A stretch of 12,732 bases of DNA. It comes from Deltaproteobacteria bacterium RIFOXYA12_FULL_61_11 (lineage in GTDB: Bacteria > Bdellovibrionota_F > JAHFAK01 > YA12-FULL-61-11). Below, piece after piece: positions 1 through 6,767 of this stretch (position 1 is its first letter; each line of letters starts with the position of its first letter). The notes beneath the pieces are model-generated. The model saw only the letters and a list, made by a program, of their open reading frames with translations. It was not told the origin of the DNA and made no database searches. The position numbers and the translations under genes are program-made. Location: assembly GCA_001799195.1 (NCBI GenBank), contig MGSU01000092.1, forward strand, positions 1 to 12,732, given 5' to 3'.

Positions 1-672
1 GAGGCCGTGCTATATAACCAGGTCTTCATCCCCGCATATTGCCGACTCTTCGGTCAGGTGTTCCCCTCGGGCCGGAACTTCGCGGTCACGAAACAGGCTC
101 TCGACGCTGCCAGGGGATGGAATCCCGGATCGGTCGGCGAAGACTACGAACTCGGCCTCCGCTTGCTCCAGGTAGGCCGAGGCCGGCTGCACTTCGATCC
201 GCGGGCCTTGGCCTGGGAACTCACCCCCGCGGAGCTGCCCACTTGGTTCGGCCAACGCGTACGTTGGAACAGGGCGAACCTCGATTGCCTCGTGGAACAC
301 CTCAAGGCCCTCGGCCGACCCTTCTCGGCCTCCACCTGGCTGGCCGCTCTCCCTCACTTGCCCAATCATACCCTGGACATGATTCTCTTACTGGTCGCGG
401 ATCTTGCGTTCCTCTGCGCGTTGAGCATAACGCCTCCAGCGTGGACCGCGGTAGTGCCCCCCCTGGGGCTGTATTATTCCGTCCAAGCCGGGACTCATCT
501 CACGGCCTTGAAGCGCCAAGGCACTGTCTCCCCGCGAACCATGCTCGCCGCGTTGCTGATGTGGCCCTTGTATTCCCACCTCATGCTCTTGACGCAAGGC
601 TTTGCCCTGGGCGTGAAAGCACTGCGAGGACCGATGCGCTCGCGAGAACGCACGGTCAAGCGAGAAGGCTGA
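1..672 (+). CDS. Family 2 processive glycosyltransferase, C-terminal part (5' end outside window)
   Basis: The frame is open from base 1, so the protein begins upstream of the window; the GTG at base 7 is unlikely to be the start. The visible part holds the acceptor side of a GT-A glycosyltransferase. It has a GRNFAV segment, an ED motif (GEDYELGLRL, the ED carrying the usual catalytic-base position) and a Q-x-x-R-W-type motif (GQRVRW) expected to hold the growing chain. These three together are known from BcsA/NodC/HasA/PgaC-like membrane synthases. Two hydrophobic stretches follow, one starting near TLDMILLLVADLAFL and one near MLAALLMWPLYSH, as expected for membrane helices after the catalytic domain. 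The likely role is polymerising or transferring a sugar from a nucleotide-sugar at the inner membrane. The sugar and polymer cannot be told from this fragment. It converges on the PhoU-domain gene with only 24 bases between stop codons. Confidence 0.85.
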   Translation, partial: EAVLYNQVFIPAYCRLFGQVFPSGRNFAVTKQALDAARGWNPGSVGEDYELGLRLLQVGRGRLHFDPRALAWELTPAELPTWFGQRVRWNRANLDCLVEHLKALGRPFSASTWLAALPHLPNHTLDMILLLVADLAFLCALSITPPAWTAVVPPLGLYYSVQAGTHLTALKRQGTVSPRTMLAALLMWPLYSHLMLLTQGFALGVKALRGPMRSRERTVKREG

Positions 673-678
673 AAACGT

Positions 679-692
679 TTTGGGCTCCCAAA
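679..692. terminator. Possible bidirectional terminator hairpin between convergent genes
   Basis: A perfect 6-bp inverted repeat, TTTGGG-CT-CCCAAA, sits between the stop codons of the glycosyltransferase (672) and the PhoU gene (697-699). On the minus strand it is followed by AACGTTTT, a weak T-rich tail. On the plus strand no T-run follows. The 2-base loop means only about 5 pairs can form, so it is a weak terminator at best; position is the main argument. Confidence 0.3.
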
Positions 693-696
693 GCCG

Positions 697-1428
697 TCAG
701 GACTTTTCCGAGGAGGTGCCGGCCTCTGGGCCGCAGGTGCTGTCCTCGTAGAACTGGAAACGCAGCACATCGTCGAAGAAATCGAGCTTGTCCAGCGGCA
801 TGACCACCGAGGTGTTGATGTTCTTGAGGTGCCCGAGGATGCGCTTCATGAAGCGGAAGACCAGGGCATAGGTCACTGCGCACTCCACCTCGGTCTCGCC
901 GAGCAAGCCGAAGACCAACTCGTCGCAGTGCTTGCAGGCCTTATACAACCGTTGGATTGCGTCCCGAGCCATGTCGGCCTGGGATTCCTTATAGGCCTTG
1001 ATCGTCGGATCGAACGAGGCCTCCATCAATGCGAACAGGGTGACCAGCTCGGGGTAGAGGTGGTGCCGGGGAACTCGTCCACCACGGCAATAGAGTTGGT
1101 AGATGTTCTTGCCGTAATCACCGATACGTTCCCCGTCTTTGGCCAAGCGCATCAGGATAAGGCAACTCGTGACATTGGAGCGCGGATTGATGGTCAGGTG
1201 GGTGACGATGCGTCGACGGATACTTTGTTCCAAATTGTTGATCTCGTGATCGGTACGGTAGATTTCAGCGCGAACCGGTTCGGGATCCCTCTCCTCGAGC
1301 AGGGTTCGTAAGGCCAGGGTCGTGACCTTCCGCCCCTGGGCCAAAATACGTTCGAAGTCGGTCACAACCTCGTCGAAGAGCCGGTGTTCGTCGGCTTCCT
1401 TCCACAGCTTGAACAATTCCCTCAGCAT
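697..1428 (-). CDS. PhoU-domain phosphate regulatory protein
   Basis: An all-helical protein of 243 residues. The first helical half ends in the PhoU signature: DHEINNLE near residues 60-67, IRRRIVTHL near 70-78, then KDGERIGDYGKNI at 98-110. The second half repeats the pattern in weaker form (FRFMKRILGHLKNIN at 191-205, then VVMPLDKLDFFD). PhoU proteins bind metal clusters through acidic E/D-x3-D motifs and restrain phosphate uptake or signalling. Here the first motif is intact, while in the second the acidic residues are replaced (K-R-I-L-G-H). The ATG at 1428 is chosen because GTGAGG lies 6 bases before it; a GTG four codons earlier would put this Shine-Dalgarno inside the gene. It lies 51 bases after the Na/Pi symporter on the same strand, so it probably modulates that transporter rather than a Pst system. 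The role as regulator is inferred from context. Confidence 0.85.
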   Translation of the reverse strand: MLRELFKLWKEADEHRLFDEVVTDFERILAQGRKVTTLALRTLLEERDPEPVRAEIYRTDHEINNLEQSIRRRIVTHLTINPRSNVTSCLILMRLAKDGERIGDYGKNIYQLYCRGGRVPRHHLYPELVTLFALMEASFDPTIKAYKESQADMARDAIQRLYKACKHCDELVFGLLGETEVECAVTYALVFRFMKRILGHLKNINTSVVMPLDKLDFFDDVLRFQFYEDSTCGPEAGTSSEKS

Positions 1429-1479
1429 CGCATACCTCACCGGATCGCTCGGTCGGCACGACCTCGCTTTTCCCTTCCC

Positions 1480-2598
1480 TCACCCTGCGAACAGCTCATA
1501 GACGCCGAGCAGGGCGAGCGGCAGGCCGAAATAGAAGGCCAGGATCATGATAATAGCCCATTTCTTGTGTTCGGTCGAGAACTCGGCAACCCGCTTGGCC
1601 AGGTAGAGGGGCAGGCGTCGGACGGCCGGCAGGGGATAGATGATCACGATGCCGCTGAGATTGAACAGGAAATGCACCAAAGCGATGGCCAAACCGTGGA
1701 CATTGCCGGCCAGGGCTGCAAGGAGCGCGGTGACCGTGGTGCCGAGGTTAGCGCCCAAGGTGATGGGAAAGACGTGTTCGAGGGTAAGGATACCGGCGCC
1801 GGCCATAGGTACCAAGAGAGAGGTAGTGATCGAGCTGGATTGGACCAGGGCGGTGACAAGTACCCCTATGAGGATCGTCACGGAAGCGTTGAAAGAGAGG
1901 ATTCGGTCGAAAAATTGTTCGATGCGTTCGACCATCATCGATCTGGACAGCTTCACCATGGCCCCCAGGGCCATGATGATCAAGAGGAAGGCCAGGCCGA
2001 GCAGTACCAGACCCGCGCTACGATCGGTACAACCGAGGAAGGAACGCACGACCCCTTCCAAACCCTTGGTCAGGGGTTTGACCAGGAACTGGATAGGGCC
2101 CTGGTAGGACATCCCGGCGCTACCGTAGAGCAGGCTTGCCAAGGAGGTCGCCAACGTTTCAAAACACCCGAAAGCGAGTTCGAGGGGCAGGAAGACCAGC
2201 ACGCACAGGACATTGAAGATATCGTGGATCGTGGCTGCGGCGAAGGCCCTCCGGAACTCGACGTTGTTGCGCAAATACCCAAGGGAGACCAAGACGTTAG
2301 TGATGGTAGTACCGATGTTGGCGCCCATGACGATCGGAATGGCGTTGCCCACGGTCAAGCCGCCGGCTGAAACCAACCCGACGACCACCGAGGTGGTGAC
2401 CGAGGAACTCTGGATGATGGCCGTAGCCACAATCCCGATGAGCAAGCCGAGGAAGGGATTGGAGGTCCACCCGATCAGGCTCACGGCGAAGTCGTGCCCG
2501 AGCAGGTGGAAGGCATCTCCCATCAATTTGATCGCCACCAGGAACAGGTAGACCAGCACAATCAGGGAGACGAGCCTGAGGTGAGTGGTCTTCTGCAT
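1480..2598 (-). CDS. Na+/phosphate symporter, NptA/PNaS family
   Basis: A 372-residue polytopic inner-membrane protein with the hallmark inverted duplication of type II Na/Pi cotransporters. QSSSVTTS at residues 63-70 with GANIGTT at 92-98 in the first half is mirrored by QSSSITTS at 253-260 with GANLGTT at 282-288 in the second. The QSSS segments form the substrate and sodium site in this family. About eight hydrophobic segments are visible. The family imports (in some bacteria possibly exports) inorganic phosphate with sodium. In E. coli YjbB and relatives a PhoU-like domain is fused at the C-terminus; here the protein ends right after the last helix and the PhoU domain is a separate gene just downstream. 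The ATG at 2598 is preceded by GAGG at a spacing of 8. A 135-base gap separates it from ribH upstream, so it may have its own promoter. Confidence 0.9.
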   Translation of the reverse strand: MQKTTHLRLVSLIVLVYLFLVAIKLMGDAFHLLGHDFAVSLIGWTSNPFLGLLIGIVATAIIQSSSVTTSVVVGLVSAGGLTVGNAIPIVMGANIGTTITNVLVSLGYLRNNVEFRRAFAAATIHDIFNVLCVLVFLPLELAFGCFETLATSLASLLYGSAGMSYQGPIQFLVKPLTKGLEGVVRSFLGCTDRSAGLVLLGLAFLLIIMALGAMVKLSRSMMVERIEQFFDRILSFNASVTILIGVLVTALVQSSSITTSLLVPMAGAGILTLEHVFPITLGANLGTTVTALLAALAGNVHGLAIALVHFLFNLSGIVIIYPLPAVRRLPLYLAKRVAEFSTEHKKWAIIMILAFYFGLPLALLGVYELFAG

Positions 2599-2605
2599 CG
2601 CGACG

Positions 2606-2635
2606 ACCTCGAGCCTATCGTATCGTTGTCGAGGT
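2606..2635 (-). promoter_or_regulatory. Possible hairpin enclosing the symporter's ribosome binding site
   Basis: Read on the minus strand, a 7-base arm ACCTCGA is followed 16 bases later by its exact complement TCGAGGT. The second arm contains the only GAGG Shine-Dalgarno for the symporter ATG at 2598. If the hairpin forms in the mRNA, it would hide the ribosome binding site. This is a sequence observation; the regulatory meaning is inference, and a 7-bp stem with a 16-base loop is only marginally stable. Confidence 0.3.
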
Positions 2636-2667
2636 AGTCCAAGCCCTGGCTACTTAGCAAGGGAAAA

Positions 2668-2696
2668 GTCCACGGGAGCACGTGCTAACCGTCCAC
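2668..2696. promoter_or_regulatory. Operator-like element: palindrome between two direct repeats
   Basis: The perfect 10-base palindrome AGCACGTGCT (2677-2686) is flanked by two copies of GTCCAC (2668-2673 and 2691-2696), spaced 23 bases start to start. It lies 70-98 bases upstream of the symporter ATG, within the 135-base gap after ribH. The layout suggests a binding site for a dimeric regulator, but it does not match the Pho box consensus and no convincing promoter could be placed next to it. Confidence 0.25.
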
Positions 2697-2733
2697 AGGC
2701 CCCTACGAGACAACCATGCTGACCGGTGAAGGA

Positions 2734-3216
2734 TTAACTCTGAGGATAGGTATTCTCGACCGCAGTGAGCAGCCCGGCCATCTCCACCGCGACGAGGGCT
2801 GCGCTCCAACCCTTGTTACCGGCCTTGGTTCCAGCACGCTCGAGGGCTTGCTCGATGGTGTCCGTGGTCAGAACGCCGAAAGACACCGGCACTCCGCTCT
2901 GCAGCATGACCTGAGCGATGCCCTTGCTGACCTCGGCAGCGACATATTCGAAGTGTGGAGTGCTGCCGCGAATCACCGCGCCCAGGCAGATGATGGCGTC
3001 GAAACGCCCGGTCGCAGCCAAGCGAGAGGCCAGCAGGGGAATTTCAAAAGCGCCGGGCACCCTGGCCACGACCAGATCCTCGTCCCGCACTCCGTGACGA
3101 TGGAGACAATCGAGCGCGCCACCGAGCAGGTGCTCAGATATCAACTCATTGAATCTGCTTACCACCATAGCAAAGCGCCGACCCGTTGCTTCGAAGGTAC
3201 CTTCGAGCTGTTGCAT
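2734..3216 (-). CDS. ribH: 6,7-dimethyl-8-ribityllumazine synthase
   Basis: This enzyme condenses 5-amino-6-ribitylamino-uracil with 3,4-dihydroxy-2-butanone 4-phosphate to give 6,7-dimethyl-8-ribityllumazine, the penultimate step of riboflavin synthesis, in the cytoplasm. The 160-residue protein is full length for the family. Active-site segments are present: RFNE at 21-24, PGAFEIP at 54-60, [13 protein letters not shown] at 79-91 with the catalytic His88, GVLTTDT at 114-120, and the phosphate-binding [11 protein letters not shown] at 126-136. Family members usually assemble into pentamers or 60-mer capsids. The ATG at 3216 is chosen because GGAGGAG lies 5 bases upstream; another ATG at 3220-3218 is out of frame and too close to it. 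It follows ribBA with a 12-base gap and supplies the next enzyme after the RibB half. Confidence 0.97.
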   Translation of the reverse strand: MQQLEGTFEATGRRFAMVVSRFNELISEHLLGGALDCLHRHGVRDEDLVVARVPGAFEIPLLASRLAATGRFDAIICLGAVIRGSTPHFEYVAAEVSKGIAQVMLQSGVPVSFGVLTTDTIEQALERAGTKAGNKGWSAALVAVEMAGLLTAVENTYPQS

Positions 3217-3231
3217 GCATGCTCCTCCTCA
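3217..3231 (-). promoter_or_regulatory. Strong ribosome binding site coupling ribBA to ribH
   Basis: On the minus strand the TGA of ribBA runs directly into GGAGGAG, 5 bases before the ribH ATG. The terminating ribosome therefore stands on the Shine-Dalgarno of the next gene, which points to translational coupling. Confidence 0.75.
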
Positions 3232-4440
3232 GTCCAGGGAAGCCAGGAGATGGCCCAGCTTATCGCGCTTGGTGCGCAGATACCGATCATTGACCTCGTT
3301 GTGGCCGGTTTCTATGGGCAGCCGTTCGACGATCTGCAGCCCATAGGCCTGCAATCCGACGATCTTCCTCGGATTATTGGTCAGGAGTCGGATGCGTTGC
3401 AGGCCGAGTTGGACGAGGATCTGGGCCCCGATGCCGTAATCGCGCAGATCTGCCGGGAACCCCAACATCTCATTGGCCTCGACGGTGTCGAACCCTTGAT
3501 CCTGGAGTGCATATGCGCGGAGCTTGTTGTCCAGGCCAATACCGCGACCCTCGTGCTTGCGCATGTAAAGGATGACTCCTCGACCGTCGTGATCGACCAT
3601 ACGCATGGCAGCATGGAGCTGGTTACCGCAATCGCAACGGAGCGAACCGAGGATGTCTCCGGTCAGGCACTCGCTGTGGACCCGGACCAGGACAGGCTCG
3701 GAGGTGGCTACGTCGCCTTTGACCAGGGCCAGGTGCTGCATCCCGCTGAGGATATTCTCGAAGAGAATGCCCCTGAAGTGGCCGTACCGGGTTGGTAGGT
3801 CGACCTCGACCACCTCTTTTACCAGCTTCTCGCGTCTGCTGCGCCAGGAGATGAGGTCTTTTATGGTGATGAGGTGCAGGCCGTGGTGCTCGGCGAACTG
3901 TTGCAACTCCGGGACCCTGGCCATACTGCCGTCCTCGGCCATGATCTCGCAGAGCACACCGCAGGGAGAACAACCCGCCAACCTGGCGAGGTCATAAGCA
4001 GCTTCGGTATGTCCGGCGCGGCGCAAGACCCCTTCGTTCCTGGCCACCAAGGGGAAGATGTGCCCTGGGCGGGCGAGGTCCTCGGGCCTGGTTCCGGGAG
4101 CGACCATGGCCTGGATGGTCTTGGCCCGGTCCGCGGCTGAAATTCCGGTGGTCGTGCCGTGCAGGTAATCCACGGACACCGTGAAGGGAGTCGTGTGCAA
4201 GGAGGTGTTGGAACTGACCATCATGTCCAGTTCCAATTCCCGGGAACGTTGCTCGGAAATGGAGACACAGAGCAAGCCCCGTGCTTCCCGAACGATGAAG
4301 TTGACCTTGGCTGCGGTGATGTGTTCGGCCGCGAGGATGAGGTCCCCCTCGTTCTCGCGGTCCTCGTCGTCGACCACGACGACCATCTCTCCCTGCCGTA
4401 TCGCCTCGAGTGCTTGATCGATGCTGGAAAAATCGTGCAT
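3229..4440 (-). CDS. ribBA: Bifunctional 3,4-dihydroxy-2-butanone-4-phosphate synthase / GTP cyclohydrolase II
   Basis: A 403-residue fusion of two riboflavin enzymes. Residues about 1-200 are the DHBP synthase half, which makes the four-carbon unit from ribulose 5-phosphate. It carries the acidic loop [10 protein letters not shown] (24-33), RPGHIFPL (124-131) and [14 protein letters not shown] (143-156). Residues about 205-403 are the GTP cyclohydrolase II half, which opens GTP at the head of the pathway. It carries [10 protein letters not shown] (253-262) and the zinc ligands C258, C269 and C271, then [10 protein letters not shown] (294-303) and TNNPRK (354-359). Both halves keep their key residues and the length is normal, so both activities are expected. 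AGGAG lies 5 bases before the ATG at 4440. It forms a two-gene unit with ribH. ribD and riboflavin synthase must be encoded elsewhere. Confidence 0.97.
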   Translation of the reverse strand: MHDFSSIDQALEAIRQGEMVVVVDDEDRENEGDLILAAEHITAAKVNFIVREARGLLCVSISEQRSRELELDMMVSSNTSLHTTPFTVSVDYLHGTTTGISAADRAKTIQAMVAPGTRPEDLARPGHIFPLVARNEGVLRRAGHTEAAYDLARLAGCSPCGVLCEIMAEDGSMARVPELQQFAEHHGLHLITIKDLISWRSRREKLVKEVVEVDLPTRYGHFRGILFENILSGMQHLALVKGDVATSEPVLVRVHSECLTGDILGSLRCDCGNQLHAAMRMVDHDGRGVILYMRKHEGRGIGLDNKLRAYALQDQGFDTVEANEMLGFPADLRDYGIGAQILVQLGLQRIRLLTNNPRKIVGLQAYGLQIVERLPIETGHNEVNDRYLRTKRDKLGHLLASLD

Positions 4441-4527
4441 GGTCGCTCCTCGTTTGAGGTGTCTCGCCTGCCCCGATAGCAGAAAAAGGGTCAGGAGTCC
4501 AAAGAATTCAGTGCGACGCTCACCGTC

Positions 4528-4556
4528 TTGACTTCCACCAGGGGCTGGAGAATGCT
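4528..4556 (+). promoter_or_regulatory. Candidate sigma-70 promoter for the propeller lipoprotein gene
   Basis: TTGACT (4528-4533, 5 of 6 to consensus) is followed after 17 bases by AATGCT (4551-4556, 3 of 6). The predicted transcript would start about 60 bases before the ATG at 4623. The weak -10 keeps confidence low. The rest of the 182-base divergent gap (4441-4622) between ribBA and this gene shows no FMN riboswitch and no clear promoter for ribBA. Confidence 0.3.
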
Positions 4557-4622
4557 TCGCGCCGCGAGAGGCCAGGGCCCCTCACAGTACCCAAGAGAAA
4601 GACCATGAAAAGGAGATGCCCA

Positions 4623-6188
4623 ATGAAGTCAGTGATCCTCATACTCTTGACCGTTCTGCTCTCGGTGCTCGGCTGCACGAGCGAGGAGGAGAGTACCGGC
4701 GGGGGAGGATGCGAGGTGACCACGGGTTCGCAGCGCATTTGCACCTCGTATACCGCCGAGCTGCCCCAAGAGAGCCTCGAGGCCGCACAAACTGCGTGCC
4801 CGGGAACCTGGCTGGACAAGGGTTGTGCCGAGACTGCAGCCGATGGCTGGTGTGCGCTGGGTACCGGCGAGTCCATGGTCACCACCTATTATTATGGATA
4901 TGAGGGCGCGGCCGAAGCGGCACTCGAACAGGCCTGCAGTGGAACCTGGACCGCCGGCGAAGGAGCAGAGGCTTCGGCGGATCCGAGCGAAGATCCTAGC
5001 ACTCCGGACCCGAGTTCCGACCCGGCTGATCCGGACCAGAGTGCCGACTCGGTAGACCCCGAAACCAGCAATGACCAAGCACTCCCGGATCAGAGCGAGG
5101 ACCCGGCGACTGCCGACCCCACCACCGATACGCCGGTTCCGACCGGAGAACGCACCGTCCTCGACGCCGGTGGATCTCCGGCCTGGCGCGCCGTGCCGGT
5201 CGGCCGTTGGCCCTCGATCGCGCTCGACGCTGAAGGCAAGGTGTACGTCGCCTATCAGGAATGGAAGAAGGACTCGCCCGATGCGGCGGACCACCTGCGC
5301 TTTATCACCAACAAGAGCGGGTCGTGGCAATCCGCGCTGGTCGACGGGGGGAATAGCACGGGGTACGGAACCAGCATCGTCGTCACCGCCGCCGGAACCG
5401 CCTTCATCGCCTACCTCGACGACGCCAGGGACACCGCGGTGGTGGCCAACAACGAGAGCGGCTCGTGGGAGAAAGAAGACGTCGGGGCCACCGGATCCGT
5501 GCCCGCGGCGAGCAAGAACACCGCGCTCGTCCTGGACGGTAATGGCATGCTCCACCTGCTCTTCGCCACCAAGACCGGTATCCAGCACGCCACCCGCGGC
5601 ACCGACGGCGAGTGGACCACCGAAGAGGTTGTCGCTCTTTCCCATGGTGGCTATGCCGTGGCCGCAGACGCGGACGGCCAGGGCAAGCTCCACCTCTGTT
5701 ACACCGATATCGGTGCCAGCAAGCTGACCTATGCCACCAACACCTCGGGAGCCTGGGCCAGTGAGTTCGTGGACCAGACCCTCTACGCTGGGTCGGTCAA
5801 CGGCTTGGTCGTCGACGGGGACTCCAAGGTCCACTTAGTCTACATGGGTAAGTCGGCCACCGACGGAGAGGACGCGGTTCTCCACCTGACTAATGCCAGC
5901 GGGGCCTGGGTCCCTGAGGATATTCACCGCTTCCCGGCACCCCGGGCTGCACTGGAATACGCCCTGGGCCTCGCTGTCGACAGCACGGGCGCCCTGCACA
6001 CGACCTACCTCGACCAAGCGGTCGGTCTGATCCACTCCACCAATGCCGGCGGGGCATGGGTCCAGGAAACCGTCGAGGAAGACGATACAACCGGTCACGT
6101 CTCGGCTCTCGCCATCGCCGCGGACGACAAGGTTCACATCGTTTACCACGACCGCACCGGCGCGGATCTGGTCTACATCGTGAAGTAA
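4623..6188 (+). CDS. Lipoprotein with duplicated Cys module, Asp/Pro/Ser linker and predicted seven-bladed beta-propeller
   Basis: 521 residues, no named family recognised. Residues 1-17 are a short signal peptide ending in SVLG|C18, a lipobox, so the mature protein is lipid-anchored; Thr rather than Asp at +2 would favour the outer membrane by the E. coli rule. Residues 30-109 hold two similar cysteine modules (C30-W63 and C77-W109), each ending in AC[P/S]GTW. Residues about 115-175 are an Asp/Pro/Ser-rich spacer. From about 186 to 521 there are seven repeats of 40-50 residues with the pattern LD-x-x-G-K-[VL]-[HY]-[LIV]-x-Y, then a strand, then SG-[SA]-W. The seventh lacks the W strand, which the segment PAWRAVPV (186-193) before repeat 1 can supply, as in Velcro-closed propellers. 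The function is unknown; surface binding or polysaccharide contact is only a guess. ATG 4623 has AGGAGA 6 bases upstream, whereas the ATG at 4605 would place that site inside the gene. An imperfect stem (6270-6298) downstream has no T-run, so no clear terminator is seen. Confidence 0.8.
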   Translation: MKSVILILLTVLLSVLGCTSEEESTGGGGCEVTTGSQRICTSYTAELPQESLEAAQTACPGTWLDKGCAETAADGWCALGTGESMVTTYYYGYEGAAEAALEQACSGTWTAGEGAEASADPSEDPSTPDPSSDPADPDQSADSVDPETSNDQALPDQSEDPATADPTTDTPVPTGERTVLDAGGSPAWRAVPVGRWPSIALDAEGKVYVAYQEWKKDSPDAADHLRFITNKSGSWQSALVDGGNSTGYGTSIVVTAAGTAFIAYLDDARDTAVVANNESGSWEKEDVGATGSVPAASKNTALVLDGNGMLHLLFATKTGIQHATRGTDGEWTTEEVVALSHGGYAVAADADGQGKLHLCYTDIGASKLTYATNTSGAWASEFVDQTLYAGSVNGLVVDGDSKVHLVYMGKSATDGEDAVLHLTNASGAWVPEDIHRFPAPRAALEYALGLAVDSTGALHTTYLDQAVGLIHSTNAGGAWVQETVEEDDTTGHVSALAIAADDKVHIVYHDRTGADLVYIVK

Positions 6189-6315
6189 GCCCGACGATAC
6201 TAGTACCGATCAAGGAACTCGTTCGTTCAACTCGCCCTATTTCCTCTCAGTACTACCAGACGCACGAAGCTTCCCGCCGCGGACCCTTAGGAGGGAAGGT
6301 TCTCGTAAAGAGGAA

Positions 6316-6343
6316 ATTTTTCTCTTCGTGGGAGAAGAAAAAT
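6316..6343. promoter_or_regulatory. AT-rich long inverted repeat upstream of ihfA
   Basis: A 28-base inverted repeat with arms of about 12 bp (one bulged A, one G-T pair) around a 3-base loop. The outer eight pairs are nearly all A-T, unlike the GC-rich surroundings. As RNA from the upstream lipoprotein gene it could act as a terminator-like hairpin, but no T-run follows outside the stem. As DNA it is an AT-rich tract just upstream of the predicted ihfA promoter, where an UP-element or an autoregulatory IHF site might be expected. The role is unresolved. Confidence 0.35.
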
Positions 6344-6356
6344 AATGGGTATATGC

Positions 6357-6385
6357 TTGAAATACCACACGCATCGTTGTATCGT
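6357..6385 (+). promoter_or_regulatory. Candidate sigma-70 promoter for ihfA
   Basis: TTGAAA (6357-6362, 5 of 6 to the -35 consensus) and TATCGT (6380-6385, 4 of 6 to the -10) are separated by exactly 17 bases. The start of transcription would fall near 6392, giving a leader of about 47 bases before the ATG at 6439. This is the best promoter match I found in the window. Confidence 0.5.
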
Positions 6386-6392
6386 GGAAAAA

Positions 6393-6417
6393 CCTTCCCG
6401 GAAGGGACCTGACGTCA
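6393..6417. promoter_or_regulatory. Two dyads at the predicted ihfA transcription start
   Basis: CCTTCC-C-GGAAGG (6393-6405) is a 13-base dyad beginning at the predicted +1. TGACGTCA (6410-6417) is a perfect 8-base palindrome just before the ribosome binding site GAGGT. Either could be an operator; no regulator is identified. Confidence 0.3.
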
Positions 6418-6438
6418 TCACTGCGAGGTAGCGTGCCC

Positions 6439-6720
6439 ATGACCCTGACGAAGGCTGATCTGATTGAGCGCATTTCCAACGGTTTGGGCCTCGAGGCGAG
6501 GCAGTCGAGCGATATCCTCGAGTATCTCATCGAAACCATCAAGATCGAACTGATCAAAGATGGCGACATTTCCATCTCCGGTTTCGGCCGCTGGTCGACC
6601 CGGAAGAAGAATCCCCGCGTAGGGCGTAATCCCAAAACCGGAGAAGAAGCCCTGATCAGCGCACGGCGCGTGGTCACCTTCAAACCGAGCAAGATCCTGC
6701 GCGACGTCATCAACGAGTGA
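6439..6720 (+). CDS. ihfA: Integration host factor alpha-like DNA-binding protein (HU/IHF family)
   Basis: 93 residues, the usual length. The N-terminal helices begin LTKADLIERI. SGFGRW (47-52) starts the beta-sheet, and the arm tip reads GRNPKTGE (62-69), with Pro65 at the position that intercalates into bent DNA in IHF-alpha. ARRVVTFKPS (75-84) is the conserved end of the arm. The ARRVVTF segment and GRNPKTGE tip favour IHF-alpha over HU, though a homodimeric HU-like role cannot be excluded. The protein bends DNA at specific sites in recombination, sigma-54 promoter activation and nucleoid structure. The ATG at 6439 is preferred over the GTG at 6433 because GAGGT lies about 9 bases before it, with homology beginning at once after the Met. 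In many bacteria ihfA follows pheT; here it stands alone between lipoprotein genes. The 47-base gap to the convergent gene holds only a short CGCTC/GAGCG stem at 6727-6739 without a T-tract. Confidence 0.9.
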   Translation: MTLTKADLIERISNGLGLEARQSSDILEYLIETIKIELIKDGDISISGFGRWSTRKKNPRVGRNPKTGEEALISARRVVTFKPSKILRDVINE

Positions 6721-6767
6721 CACCCTCGCTCGGCGAGCGTATCCGGCTCGTTCCCTGCGCGGCTCCC

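Noticed and set aside
1384-2370. Open frame of 328 codons on the plus strand over the symporter gene
   Set aside because: The translation is a Gln/Asp/His-rich string with no fold signals, antisense to a clear membrane transporter.
2716-3798. Open frame of 360 codons on the plus strand over ribH and ribBA
   Set aside because: It is antisense to two full-length riboflavin enzymes and has no recognisable motif of its own.
4467-4478. TATCGGGGCAGG on the minus strand, resembling the start of an FMN riboswitch upstream of ribBA
   Set aside because: Only about 26 bases separate it from the ribBA ATG, and the remaining conserved FMN-aptamer segments are absent, so a full aptamer cannot fit.
4629-5834. 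Open frame of 401 codons on the minus strand over the propeller lipoprotein
   Set aside because: The composition is repetitive Gly/Arg/Val, mirroring the antisense of the repeats. The plus frame has a ribosome binding site, lipobox and regular repeats.
6727-6739. CGCTC/GAGCG stem between the convergent ihfA and lipoprotein genes as a terminator
   Set aside because: It has only 5-6 pairs, almost no loop and no T-tract on either side.
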